Shown: piece by piece, positions 37,201 through 50,275 of the stretch
Layout of the letters: each line of letters starts with the position of its first letter
How positions within the stretch are numbered: the first letter of the stretch is position 1
NCBI GenBank assembly: GCA_022316685.1
Contig: JAKJHU010000030.1
Location: 15,270,018-15,334,017, forward strand
DNA from: Progne subis subis
Lineage: Eukaryota; Chordata; Aves; Passeriformes; Hirundinidae
Direction of reading: 5' to 3'
DNA length: 64,000 nt
Notes under the pieces: generated by a model
The model's input: only the letters and a program-made list of their open reading frames with translations
What the model was told of the DNA's origin: nothing
The model's database searches: none
Position numbers and translations under genes: made by a program

Positions 37201-40200
37201 TAGATGCAGGGTGGCAGTGGCCTGTCTGGCTCCCAGATGGTGGGGCTGGCCAGGGATGGATTACACCAGAGCAAGGAACCAGGAGTGCTCCAGGGGAGAA
37301 TAAATCAGCCACTGTAATTACCCACAGGCAATCCAGCAAGAACAGAGACTGTTTCCCCATTGCACAGCACACCATTCTTACAGATTTTGTGTCGGTTAGA
37401 TTCTTTCTCAATGTACAGAATTTCCTTCTTTTTTGTTCCAGTCCTATAGTTCACCAGACATTTCCTCCCAGCAGGCATTTCTGAGTAATAGAAAGTGCTG
37501 TGAGGTCTCTTCAGGACACAAGGATGACTAACCCTGCAGCAAGTATCTCCAGCATAGATCAAGCAATGAGATGCAACCAAAGGACCTAGAAGCAGGTTCT
37601 AACCTCCTTTACACCAGCTGGATCCTCAGGTAACTCCAGGAGCATCAAAGGCTTTATGTATCTTGTTTTAATATAAATAATCCAAAATGTGAGCTGACCT
37701 TCCTGCTGTCAGCAGCAGCAATGATTTCATACCGGCAAGGGTGGATCCTACCCCAGCCGGTTTTGGAATGATCTCTGTTTTTACACCACTCTGGCAAGCA
37801 AGGTCTAATTTGGGGTAACTTGACCCACTTTGAGTTTTGCCCTACTATAAGATCAGATTCCTGAGCATGCAAACTATGAGGTTCTCCTAGGCAGGCTGCC
37901 ATCCCACCTTTCTCTCAGTATGGTGAGTCAGAAATAAGACCAGGTCTGTCCCTTGCTGGCACACAGGTGGAGGGACCAGTAACTTAGATCATTGGATGAC
38001 TTGAATGACTGTATGACTGTCTTAAATGACTTGAATTCTACCCTTCATTGCCTCTTCACCAAAACAGAGATTTGGATAAAGGAAGAAGAGGAGGAAAGCA
38101 AGTGGGGGGAAAAATTAAGGAATAGATTTAGGAATTTGCAATCTATAAGGTAGAGTTTTATGTTACATATATTTTGGATTGGAGATATCCTACTTGGATC
38201 CCTCACTACTGCAAAATTAGACTTATTTTCCGCCCCAAGCCTTACATGGCAGGATGTGATTGTCAGACACTGCTCTACTTGCTCCATTCACATGCTCTGA
38301 GAGCACTGACATGTGTATTATGATTAATAAATATTATTATTCATAACACAGTGGCAGCTAGAGATTCTAATGATACATAAGGGGCCTGTTACTCTAAGCC
38401 TAGTAGAAACTCATAGGAAGAACAAGTAATTTAAACAGACAAAGAATGTTATTACTGTTTTACAGGTGAGACCCAGAGAGGTTTGAAAATTCATCATATG
38501 GCTCACAGGAAGCTATGGAGAATCAAAAGCTGAGCTCACATCCCCCACACTCCAGCCTCTAATTTTACTGAGATGAAAATGCAGGAGGAAAACCACTTGC
38601 ATAAAGCCAACTGCATCACAAGATACACACTCATTCCCTCAGCCCCACAGAGCTAAAGAATTTCTGGTGGGTTTTTTTGTTTTGCTTTTGTGTTTCCCTT
38701 CCCTTGTGATTAATTTTTCTTTTCTTCTTGACTTGCAGCTTGTGAGTCATTGTTGTAAAGACAAAATTTTCTTTCAAAACAAATGGAGCTCAGTTTTAAT
38801 CAGGAAATCAAACACTATTTCTTTTCTTTTTCTTTCTTTACCTCCCTTTTTTATATTAAGCAGTATGAGATCAGACTCTACAAAAAGAAACCCAAGTTCC
38901 ATTTGGATTAACATTTGATTGCATTTTACTGCACGAAATACCAGTTCACTTCCACAGAGGCTGGTGTGGAGCATTTTAACAACTCTTTATGGCTGGGTTT
39001 CCTCATCCTGCTGGCAGTGGGGGTGTTCTTGTCCTGTCCAGGACATTTGGCATGATCACATACAAACAACTCAGTTCTCTAGTTCCCTCGGAGTGTGAAA
39101 TGATGTCTCCATGATCTCTGCCACAAAAACTTGGCGGAGATTCAAATCCATCTTGAAATCTTAGCCCTGTCCTCTTGTTCCTGAGAATTTGCTGACTACC
39201 GTGTCCTGCCTGGGCAGAAGGTTGAGAGAAACCTCTATATGCTGGCCTGTATCTGACTATGACTGTGCCATCCTGATTTTCCTCATTGCCCCCTGCTGCA
39301 ATTTATATTTTCAGCACCCTCACTGCAGGTGTTTTTTTTCAACCAGAAATCACCTTGGTGTTGTAATTTGGGTGAGGAAGGAGGTGGTGAAGGGTTATTT
39401 CCACACTGGCACTTGCTTTCCTCTTTCTCCTGCTTCCATGCTTCATTTCATGTCACCCTCAGCCAAAGAGGTGTGGTTATAACTTGCCCAGTCTACACCA
39501 TACTGTGGGTCCTGTCCCAAATGCCACTAAGCTTCAGCCTCTTTAAAACCTTCAGCAGACCTCTGTGCCAGATGGGGACATTCAGCACATAACCTGGGAC
39601 TGTTCCTGGTGGGATTTCCATGGCTGGAGAGAAGTCATCTCTTCTTCCTCTTTAGGAAGGGGCAGCAGCTTTAGGATACCAAATACAAGCACAGGCAATG
39701 GCTTGACATATAAGACTGAGTAGTTATTAATATTCCCACACTACAAGCTGCACAGAGCCAGCTCCCTGAAGAGAGATGACCATTCAGCACAGAAAGGTGA
39801 CTTTCTGACACTGCTGCTCCAGCCCACTAATCACTTGGTGTGGATACCTTTTAGAGGTTATAAATACATCTGTGCCAAGATATTGCAAATTTGGTCAAGG
39901 ATATGGACTTGGGAGTCATCTTGTCTCCTGGTGTACTGCAACCCAGTGCAGCAAAGTGTGTTCCTCTTTATTATATTAATTTTTAAGGGAGGTAAAATTA
40001 AGCAGATTTTCCTTGAGGGAACAGAGCAGATAGCAAGATCTCAAGGCATGCTGCATTTTGAGTAAAAAGAAGGCATCATGAATGGCTGGATATGAATGCA
40101 AAGACCAGATAAGATTTAGTCTCTTCTCTCCTATTCCTTTTATGTAAGGACAACAGCTGACTGCCTTTCCACTGTGTTTCAAAGGACTGCCTCAAATGGT

Positions 40201-40258
40201 GTGTTTCAATTCCAGGCATCTGCTTCTTCCCTTGGTTTGAACGTTGAGCGCCAAATTC
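34264..40258. other. Intergenic stretch, no gene recognised
   Basis: No supported exon. The 152-codon minus frame at 36505-36963 and the 124-codon plus frame at 37110-37484 show no recognisable domain, and no flanking splice pattern was evident. An A18 run lies at 35109-35126 and T-rich sequence at about 38,660-38,860. Confidence 0.6.
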
Positions 40259-41007
40259 TGTCTTGGTTTGAAAAGACAGGTATCTGCTAGGGAGAGGCAG
40301 GGCCTCTCTAGGAATGGGGAATTCCAATCCCTTCCCTCCAAGTTATTATAATTTAGAAGATTAAAAAGGCTTTTCAGTCAGAGCTATGGGGAAAGAAATA
40401 ACAGTCCTTTACTAGTAAATATAACAGGACAAAAACCAACAACAACTACAGCAATAACAATAATAATAAACAGAACCAAGAACCCCGAGGGCCTTTGTCT
40501 CACAAGCCCTGGGCAGTCTGATCTCTTGGGACCCCAAGAGCACCAAGCCAAAATGGTGGAAACTCGGGGCTGATGGCTGGAAACGGTGGGTTGTCCTGGC
40601 AGGCAGGGGGGTGTCCTGGCAGGCAAAGTCAGCAGTGCTGAAGCCATGATGGCTGGACCGAGGCTGACCCAGCTCCAGCAGGGCAGGCGAGGGGCTCCGA
40701 ATTCCTGGGCACTCCAGCAGATGATAGACTGGACCCTCCATCAACAGTGGACTCCACACAGCCAGCAGTCACCTGACCGTCCTCTCCAACGTCGAGAGCA
40801 GGAAGAAGGCACCCTCAGCTCCCAGAGCCCCTGAGCCTTTCCCTCCCTCCAAACTTAAGTGATCTTCCCCCACCCTCGGTACTTCTTTTGTGCAGGTCAA
40901 CTACCCTTTAAGCATCAGTATTTAGTCTATTAGCAACTTATGGGGGGAAAAATTCTACAGGGAAAGGAAAAAACAAAACAAAACAAAACTGAACCTAACC
41001 CCCAACA
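40259..41007 (-). mobile_element. Solo LTR, minus strand, same family as 59827-60491
   Basis: Read on the minus strand it starts TGTTGGGGGTTAGG, passes GTAGAATTTTTCCCCCC, AAGTTGCTAATAGACTAAATA and CCTGTTATATTTACTAGTAAAGG, and ends TTTTCAAACCAAGACA. These segments align in order with the plus-strand LTR at 59.8 kb. It is longer (749 against 665 bp), partly because of a T/G-rich insertion near its 5' end. Its poly(A) signal is the variant AGTAAA. No perfect 5-bp target duplication is seen (left flank AATTC, right flank TTCCC). No internal retroviral genes adjoin it. Confidence 0.85.
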
Positions 41008-42506
41008 TTCCCAAACACTAAACCACCATGGTGCTTCATAACACTTTATATAGCTGTGAAGTTCAGGGGCACTAAGCACCTGGCCAAAAAAACCTGCTGA
41101 GTTGATATTCAAGTAGGGAGGTACTGGAAACTATGTGATGCCTTGAAGATAAGGGACCTTTTGTTTTCTTTGGCAAAATGAAACTGTATTACTCTTGCTG
41201 ATCAGTTCTGAACATATCAAACATCCACAGATTTAACCATAGATGCCAGGTGGCAGGAGGGCACAGTGGCTGTGAGGAAGCTTGTTCATTAAGACTGGTA
41301 AAAGTCTTCAAGCCTGCTCACCTGTCCACGGAGGACCCGCTTCACAGAGCTTGACATTGTTCCTGCACCGTCCATCTCCCTTGAGCATGACAGACTCATC
41401 TCCTCCTGAGAGCAAGAGACATGGCTCTTGGTGGCCCATTCACTGGGGAATTCCCACATAAGGAAGGGAATTCTTGTGCCATTTCCCCTCTGCCATCCTC
41501 ATGAATTTACGTTGTGATAGACTGTAAGGAAAAACTGAGCTTGCAAACCCCATGCTTTTGATTTACCTTGACAACAGTTGTGTTGCAGTTCCCCTATCTT
41601 TGTGGGTTTGCTTTCTCTGTGCTTTGGCATTTTAAACCAACAGCTGATGTCAAAACAGAGTTGGATTTCCCCGAACTTTCCACTTTTGATGGCAGACTTG
41701 TCAGACCTCTCAAACCACAAAGATGTATGGGTGGTGAGGGAGTTCTCTGAATGGCCAGACACTGCAGGGAGCGGCACTGACTGTTCACTGCGTGTCACTC
41801 TGAGTCACCACTGAACCCATCACAGAGATGGGGAAACACAGTGCTTGTCAAGGTACTATGTTCTGAATGAAACAGAAAAAAACACCTTAGATTGTGGATA
41901 CTAAGACTTCTGTGGAGAAAACATTGCTCTTTGAAATGAAAAGTAATAAAGAGCAAGCTCAACAGGATCAAGGAATCCTCTTGGGAGCAAGGCTAAAACA
42001 TTACATGGTGCCAGATCCCTTGAAACACTAAATGAGGAGTTCACCAATTAGCGGTGTATGTGAGCAGCTCTCTGACCTAAGTTCACTTTACTTAACACAC
42101 ATTATCTGATGGCTTGCAAGTGAGAGGGAAGTTGTTCCCAGGAGGCAGAGGGTCACTGTGATCTAATGTCTGCATTTGCAAAGCCAAGACTTGTTACTCA
42201 CCCTTTAAATATCTATATTCAATAGTCTTATTTTTAAAAGTAGCCACAAGACAGACTTGTAAAGAAATTCCTTGTACAAAATCACTGGTTCAAAGACCGG
42301 TACTCAAGTAGCCTTTTTGCATTGTAAATAGGTTCTGTGCATTTCAGATTCTCCCTGCAGTAAATAATGGATTAAGTAATGAAAATCCCATTGTAATGAG
42401 AATGACATGAGGCTTAAATAAGACTAGAGCTAGGAAAACTAAGCCAATTTTCTGTTTTCTTCAGAAATCAGGCTAAGGTTTATCATTAACATATCATGAC
42501 TGGCTT

Positions 42507-42520
42507 TAATTAGGTAATTA
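42507..42520. promoter_or_regulatory. Paired TAATTA homeodomain-type sites
   Basis: TAATTA at 42507-42512 and again at 42515-42520, separated by GG. TAATTA is the core bound by many homeodomain proteins, and two copies 8 bp apart could hold a dimer. The motifs are visible directly; use as an enhancer is only an inference, and such A+T-rich words also occur by chance. Confidence 0.3.
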
Positions 42521-45500
42521 ATGACAGTAACAAGATAATAACAAGGTGGTTGGCAGTGGTGTTCTAGCTGATTTGTAGACACATGACAAAAAAATTGAGT
42601 TTTGTCTAGAAAAGTTTACAACTGAAGAGTGAAGACTATAATGGGAAGTCCAAAGCTGCTAAATTCGGAAGCACCCCAACAACAAGGTGGATTCTTCCTT
42701 ACCCATTCTGCTGGAGCCGAACCCTGCATGAATAAAGACCAAGATAGACAATAGATCAGATACAACTGGGGAAGTAAATGAACAGAACATTTCCTTCTCT
42801 CATTGACTTTCAGGAAACCTGTGAAGATGCTCAGGTGGAAAGAGAAGCAGAGGCACTGAAATCTTTCAGGCTGAGGGTGAAACCCAGGTCTTGCCATTTC
42901 TGGGCAAATGCTTGAATTAGCAGGTTTTTATACAAAGAAGAAGGAATTATTTTCAGGTACACTCAGGAAGAAAACCAAACAAAAAAAGAGCTACCTAGTA
43001 ATCTCCAGCCAAGGGGAGGATAATGGTGATGTATGGGAGTGCTCTGCAAATCCCCAGCATTGGATGATTGCCCTTGTCATGTCCTGAGTGTGCCATGGGG
43101 ACACCAAGATGTGTAGTAACCTTCCATTCTCTTCCGCTCTTTGGATTTCATGGGAAGAAGACGTGGGTGTGTGGGTTGGAAGTCATGGCCTACCCCATCC
43201 AGTTCCTGGCTTGTCTGTATGGAGGTCTACGAGGCAAACTGTGGATCATCAGAGTTCTGCAGCCACACAGCTGCATGTCCCAAACTGACACCTGATCTGA
43301 GCTTTCAGATAAATACCTAAGTCAAAGATGGCATTTTCAGGATTGACTTCTTCACATTTCAGTCTCTCCTAGCAATGTCCTGCTTAGAACCCTCGATGCT
43401 GTGGGCCCCATTCTGGGCTGCCAACCCCCTCATTGCTGCAGTACTGTAGGTGCCTTAGCCCATGTCATCCTCAGTGCCTTCTGGTCGCCATTCCACAGCC
43501 TGCCTTTCACCTGCAGTTTTGTGCCCTTCCTCCTAAGATGCCATGGGAATGTTTCCCAGCATTTCTGGAGGAGTTGTTTTCTCTGCTGTTTTCTCACTAC
43601 TGTTGCTCCCATGCTGCTACTCTTATGGCCTTGAACCCACCAACCTTATACTTTTCTTTAGGTGTGGTCCCAAGGGGAGAAATTACCAATGGGGTGAGAC
43701 TCTTGCCCACCCTTTCTTTTCCTCTTGCAATGAGATACCCAAAAATAATCAGATTAACAACCAGCAGGCCTGCAATACCCACCCTGGTCAAACTGTTCTC
43801 CCAGCAGCATGGTGAGCAGGAATAAAGCACAAATTCCTCCAAAACAGTTTCTGATTTAAAAAAAAACCCCAAACCTGTTTGGTTATTATGGGACATTATG
43901 ATGGAGGGACCCTCTTACACAGAGAGAACACTCAACTATGGGGACCCATTATTTGTCTTCCCAGCTGGCTGCTCAGAGAATTTTCCTTTTTTCTTATCTC
44001 TCTCTCTACTTCAACGCTCGTGCCTTGCTGTCACTGATAGGGTGATAACAGCAAGGGCTGCTTGATAAGATGACTGCAAACCTAGTGCCCTAAGTCAGGA
44101 TGTGGTTATGGCTGTATCTGAGAACATTCATACATCCAGACCCTTGTCTTCATAGTACATCGTTCTTTCAACAGATGATTCAGAAATGTACTGAGCTCTT
44201 TCCAAGAAAGGACTCATGAGATGTTCATGTCAACTTAAGATCAGGGCTTTAAAAGAATTTTTGTTCTCGATTTATTATAAGAAAGACCATCAGCATCTGC
44301 AATTCTACAGTGATGGCTTGTGTTAAGTTTTCATGATGTTACAGAAATGTGGACCTACTTCTTTGATGTCAGAAGGATGACAGTTCATGACTGATGAATT
44401 TTTTCATCGCCTTTAGCTAGTCATTAAGACTCAGAAAGGGACTGCACAAATATGTTTATATGCAAAAGATGGTGCTCTGTATGGAGTAACTGATTGTATT
44501 AGCAGCTTCAATAGTGACTGAAGAGTTCCTTAGTCCTGCCAAAACCCAGGAGTCACTCTAGCTAAGAAAGATATGATTTCTTTGTATCCTTTCCAAATGC
44601 TGTAGGAGATTCACTTCAGCCAGAGTCCTAACCAGCACAAATACAGACAAAGCACAGGGAGCGCCCAGAAATAGTGAAGGCTCAAACGGAGAAAGCCTGA
44701 CTTCCCAGCATCCTGAATGGCAGCTGTGAGAGGTTTATTACCGTGATGATACAAGAGATAGAAAGAAAGATGACTAACAAGCCTTTCGCTTGAAGTTGTG
44801 GCTGAGTCTCTCAAAACTAGTAACAGTCAACTGCCTTTAGGCAAAACTCCCCATCAGTCCCAAGGAGTAGACTGTGCACTGTATGAGTAAACTGAAGCCA
44901 GAACAGCAATTTCTCAAATTACTTGCCACTGCTGATTTCCACTCCTGGTGCTTTGAGCTCTAGTACACAGCTTGCAATGCCCTGGCTCCAGATCACTGTT
45001 GGCTCGACAATGTCTAACATAACTCACCCATTACACATTGTCTAGGGTTCAGCTGTCATGGCTATAAACAGCAAAGTAAGAAGAGATAAGAGATTACCCA
45101 GATTACTGGCAGCAGCAGAAGCTGTAGAACAACCTTGGCAAAGCTGCTTTTGCTATCTGGAAGAAAGCTGAGTAGAGAGGAAAACAAGGCTTTGCCCGTA
45201 CTGGGGCACAGTCCTTGGCATCCTGCTAGGAGAGCGTGACACAGGCTGCCATCACCCTGTCAGCTCAATAAGGCTCTGTACAGCCTTGGGACATCTTCCC
45301 AAGAACAACATTTGCCAACAGCATGGCCCTGCTAAAGGCTCAAACATGGAAGGGAATTTCTAAGGAGTCCCCACGTGGTATTAGGGACTATTTCTCCATC
45401 ATGTACTTACTCTGAGCAGGCAGCAGAAAGGGTTTATGCTCCACAGCCCCTATTTGCAGCAGGCTAAGCCTCGTTAGAAAGGGGTTGGAGTCATTTCCGA

Positions 45501-47658
45501 ATGGGAGCCATGGATGCTCAGTGCAGTGTTGGGTGCCCATGTTAGCTGAACTGCAGGAACAGTTCATGGTCATGCTCACTCTTTTACAGGAATCAAGGAG
45601 AGCACGTTCATCCAACCCTCTTCCACTGAGGCTTAAAATAATGTGTTTCACCTCCCAGCTGCCGTAGGCCAAATGTATGAATCAGTCAGCTCTTGCAGCA
45701 GAGTTGACATGTAGGAACTCAGCCATGTGTCTCAGTCCTCCGGGCTGACTATTGTCACAGTGTCCTTCCTCCTGTATTTATCTCAGCTTGTTTATGTCCC
45801 TGCGTGGTTGGGTCACAACAATTTACTTTGTGCCTTCCCTTGGCACAGGATAGGTTCCCATTTCAATTTGCCATGCAGTTTTCCTTTTTCTGGGCTGCTG
45901 TGGTTTAGGCTCTTTTCCCTCCATTCAGGGGGGTGGGTTGCTGAGCTTCAGAAGTATTTTTTATGATGCTACTTAAGCCTACTATTTCTGACCCTCTCTA
46001 TTCATATTCAGACATATTCCCCAACTGCTCTACATGCAAGTAATAAAGCTCTCTTCATAAGAAAGTGAACAAGCAAACAAAAAACTTAGCACCAAAAGCT
46101 GTTTAAAACAGATAAAATTTAAAGCCTTACATAGAAACTGGGGCTGATTTTTGCAGTTTCCATTGTACTCAACAGAGCATTTTGTCATTATAACTTTGGA
46201 CTATAAAAAAAGAATCTTGCAATAAAAGGCTGCCATAAATTGACCTTTTGTTGCAATTTCTGCCATTCAAGCATAAAGCAGCAAGAAAGGCTACATAAGC
46301 TGTGTTAAAAGTAGGTCACTGTACATCCACCGTACCACGGCTGGGCCTGGCTGCGTGTTGCTAACGGGGTTTCTTGGTTTGAGCAGCAACACACACAGGA
46401 GAGATGTGAAGTCACAGCACTTCATACGGCGCAGAAAGGCCAGAGTGATTGAAAGCCTTGTTCCTAGGTAGGGCAGGACTCCTGTGGATCATCTCTACAG
46501 CTGCTTTCTGAGAAGCAGGGCATCCTCGTAGTAGGGATGGTGTTTTTGCAAAGAGCCTGGTTGCTGGCACTGCCATCCCCTGGGCGGATTCTGGGCCTCT
46601 AACCCATGGTACTCCCTTTCCTCAGAAAAGACCTTACTCTGTTATGCTCTGGCAGCTACCGGCTAGAGGGAAATAGGGGTGAAGAAATGACTGTTCTAGG
46701 GATCTCATCTCTTCCGGTCTCATTGGTTTAGTCTCCACAGTCACATAAAGTCACCCAGACCACTGTAATATAAGCTCTCTCTAAGAAGGCAGAGAGAAGG
46801 AGAGCCTCCACAAGTGTCTGAACTGTCATTGAATCTTCACTATTGGTCCTCTGAAACATTCAGATAGTCTCATCCCATCCAGGACAGTCCAAGTTAAAAA
46901 ACAGCAGTGGCTTAACTCAACCTATCCCCTTCTAGGGCTACATACTCTGGATGATCCCTGGCTTTTTTCAGCATTGTCAGCATTACTAAAGGGAAAGTTG
47001 ATTCCAAGAGACAATAGTATCTTTCTCCATTAGCTCCACTGGGATGGCTACAGACATTACCTCAGAAAACCACCACACTCTAGAAAAATGTTTAAGTGCA
47101 CAAAGCTTCAAAATGCCCCTCTGAATTTGAGTGAACAAAGCTCAGGGTCATATATTTTCTTGACTCTGACCCTAACTAGCATACTACACAGAATAGGAAC
47201 TCCTCAAGAGAACAATTATAACATCCATGTTTCCCCTGACTGACCAAGCCTATCTGGCTCAGCTGCACTAACTGGTTCAAAACAAGACTGGATTCAACAT
47301 CCAAGTTCCTCCTGGAGATTGACAGCAGACTCTGGCAGGTGATGGAGAGCAAGAGCACTTTCCCAGAACTGTTCTGCCTTGTCCTCAGCTTAAGGATTTC
47401 CTGTTAAATCTTTTACTCAGCATCAAGGAAGAGCCTTCATTTACTATCCTTGACATACATGATAGATTGAAGAGGAGAAATTGTTTTACTTTGTGTCTCC
47501 ATTATAGACTTACACAGTGTAATAATATGCAGCCTTTGATCTTGCTTTGTTTGTGTTCTGCATCATCTTTGCAGCTGATTGGAAAATAAAATGTAGAATG
47601 TGTTGATTTAAAGACATTCAAAGTAACAGGCTAGCTAGACTTTATGATTTGTGCTGAA

Positions 47659-47680
47659 TTATTTATTGCACAATAAATAA
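47659..47680. promoter_or_regulatory. 22-bp palindrome with C/EBP-like centre
   Basis: TTATTTATTG at 47659-47668 and its exact reverse complement CAATAAATAA at 47671-47680 flank CA. The centre ATTGCACAAT is one base from the C/EBP palindrome ATTGCGCAAT, and the arms include TTATTTA words resembling forkhead sites. It could be a regulatory element or chance A+T palindromy. Confidence 0.35.
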
Positions 47681-48348
47681 CTTACCTGTTTTAGTAGACA
47701 ATCTGGCCACCCATTGCCTTCCATGGGCTGCTGTTCAAAAGGGCTTAAACACTGTCAGAGGAGAGAAGTGATGGAACCAAGATGCTGGTGCCTGGCCACC
47801 TGAGGAAGGAACAAAATGTAGAAGTTTGGGTGTTTTTAATTATAGCACTGGATAGATATTAAGCAGAAAGATCCTTGCCAATATTTCTGTGGCAGTTGTG
47901 GGTGGTCCCGAATTGATGTGTGGTTCCCTGTACTGTATAAACACAGGCTAGGCAGACTAGGCAGCTCAAGACTCCACAGAGCTAGAACACCATGACTTGG
48001 TGAGGGACATTGTAAGGCAACCAAAACCTGGTCCAACATGCTTAGCTGACACACAAGGTTTTGCATTTAATATGCATTTTACACTAGTTTTAAAGGATTT
48101 ACATCAAAATACATTAAATACGCTTCTGGATATTATATGCTAAAAAGTCTGTGCTCTGTATTGTACAAAAGACCCAAATGTAAACACAGACTGATTAAAC
48201 CAGTGCTCTGCATATAAGCAGCAAATTTTTTAACTCCTCCTGAAACAAACTTCACAGAATTTGTTATCTTTGTAAGCCTCATTTTCTGAAGAGTTTTTGC
48301 AGTCACATTGTGTGTTCACACATGTGTAAATGTACAGATGTGCCCATT

Positions 48349-50275
48349 TCACAGAACCACAAAACAGTTCAGCATTTTTGGGGACCATCTGGTCTGATCC
48401 CTAGTCAAAGCAGGGACAATTAAAATAGCTTGCTTAAGGCTGCATCCAGCCAGGCTTTTAAGATCTCCAAGGATGGAGTGTCTGCAATGTTTTTGGGCAA
48501 CCTACTCCAGTGTTTGACCACTGAACAGTAAAAAAGTTACTTCTTTGGTTCACACAGAATTTCCTATATTTTTCTGTGCACATTGCCTCTCTGGTGGTGT
48601 CACTGGCCACCAGCATAGGCAGCATCTGGCCCATCTTCCTTACTCCCCTCTCTTCTCCAGTCAGATATTTTAAAACATTGATAAAGTCCCCTGCAGCCTT
48701 TTCTTCCACAGGCAGGATAATCACAACTCAACCTTTGCTTATATGGCCCTGAGCCATCTTTGTGACCTTTTTCTTGGATTCCTCCCAGCAGGTCCATGTC
48801 TGTCTTGCACTGGGGAGCCCAAACCTGAGCACAGCACTCCAGAGTTGTCTCACCAGGGCTGAACAGAGGGACAGAGTCACCTGCCCTGACCTGCTGGCTA
48901 CACTCAGCCTGATGTAGCCCAGGAGGCTGCTGGCCACCTTTGCCACAAGGAGACAATGTGGCTCTTGCATCACTCCTCCCAGTTCTTTATCATCTGCAAA
49001 CATGCTGAGGGTGCATTTGACCCCATTTTCCAGGTGACTAATGAAGAGAATTAACAGTACTGCCAAATATCAATCTCTGGGATACTTCAGTGGTAACTGG
49101 CCTCCAGCTGGACTTTGAGCTGCTGATCTTCACCCTCAGAGCCCAGCAGTTCAGCCAGTTTCAGCCAGTCTCACTGTCCATTTATCTAGTCTGTATTTCA
49201 ACATTTTCTCTTGAGGGTGTTGACAAGGTATCTTAAGGAGACAACGTCAAGAGTCTTGCAAAATAAACAGCATCCACTGCTCTCCCTTCATCCAGACATC
49301 TCATTGTGAAAAGCTGTTGGGTTAGAGAAGTATGATTTGACTTTCATAAATTTGTGTAATTGGGACTATTTCCTTCATTTCTGAGGGATCGTGGTGAGGC
49401 TAATCAGCCTGTAGTTCTTCAAATTCTCCTTGCCTGTGTTGAAGACAGAAGCAACATTTACTTTCTACCAGGCCTCAGGAACTTCATTAAGTTGCCACAA
49501 TCTTTCAAAGATAACTGTGGGTGGCCTTACAATGACATTGCCCAGGTCCCTCAATACTAATGGGTGCATTCCATCAGATTCCAGGGACTTTATAGGTCTA
49601 GTCTGGATAAATGTTCCTTAAATTAATCCTTATCCATCAACAGGAAGTCTTCCTTACTTCAAACGTTCCTACTGGTTTCACGTGCCAGGGATTCCTGTAG
49701 ACAAATCTTGCCTGAAGAAACAAGGCAAAGAAGGCACTGAGTTTGACCTTTTCCATGTTCTTTGTCACTTTCCCTGCCCCATTCTTGTCTCATCATCACT
49801 GCAACCAATGCTACCCCTGACTTTCCTACTGCTGACCAATTTTTCCACATTGTTAAGTATCAGGCAGAGCAGATTCTTTTTGCTGACTCCTCTGTCACCT
49901 GTGTCTGGAAGAGAGTTTTCCCCAATGCACTCCAGAAACAGCCTTGGTTGCTTGTGCCCTGCTGTGTTGTTCTCCCAGCAGCTACCAGGGTGGTTCAAGA
50001 ACCAGACCTGCAAATATGACACTTCTCCCAGCTGCCTGCTGCTTCTTCCCAATCAGATGATCTGACACCCACCACAGTTGCTCACACTGGTCTGCCCTTT
50101 AATCCCCACCCATAAGCTCCCAGCTTGCTCATCACCCCTCCCTAGGCAAAGCTACAGGCACTGCCACTGCTCTTTCTCAGGAAGCTCTCTTCTGAATCTT
50201 CTGGATGGTTTCAGAGACATATCTATCTCAAGCATGCAAAGTTCCTACTACATTTTTCATGGAAAAATGTCTCCA
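48349..50275 (-). mobile_element. Long CR1 LINE copy (about 1.9 kb), reverse orientation
   Basis: The left end, CACAGAACCACAAAACAGTTC, is a degenerate CR1 3' terminus. Farther right come CTGAGCACAGCACTCCAGAG, CTTTATCATCTGCAAACATGCTGAGGGTGCA, CCTGTAGTTCTTCAAATTCTCCTTGCC, TGGGTGCATTCCATCAGATTCCAGGGACTT and TCCCAGCAGCTACCAGGGTGGTTCAAG. All are reverse-strand CR1 segments in consensus order. It is the longest CR1 copy here but heavily mutated, with no intact reverse-transcriptase frame. The right boundary is approximate. Open frames within it, including 49682-50065 plus and 48728-49066 minus, are repeat-derived. Confidence 0.9.

Larger units (their letters stand above)
41008..48348. other. Intergenic stretch, no gene recognised
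   Basis: No coding exon, RNA gene or recognised mobile element. Open frames such as 43433-43825 plus (130 codons) and 41499-41798 minus lack family features. Two candidate regulatory palindromes (42507-42520 and 47659-47680) are listed separately. The neighbourhood of the first, about 42,350-42,560, is A+T-rich with several TAAT cores, as in many conserved noncoding elements, but conservation was not tested. Confidence 0.55.

Noticed and set aside
49682..50065. 127-codon plus-strand frame
   Set aside because: It is antisense to the mutated CR1 LINE copy at 48.3-50.3 kb and so is repeat-derived.
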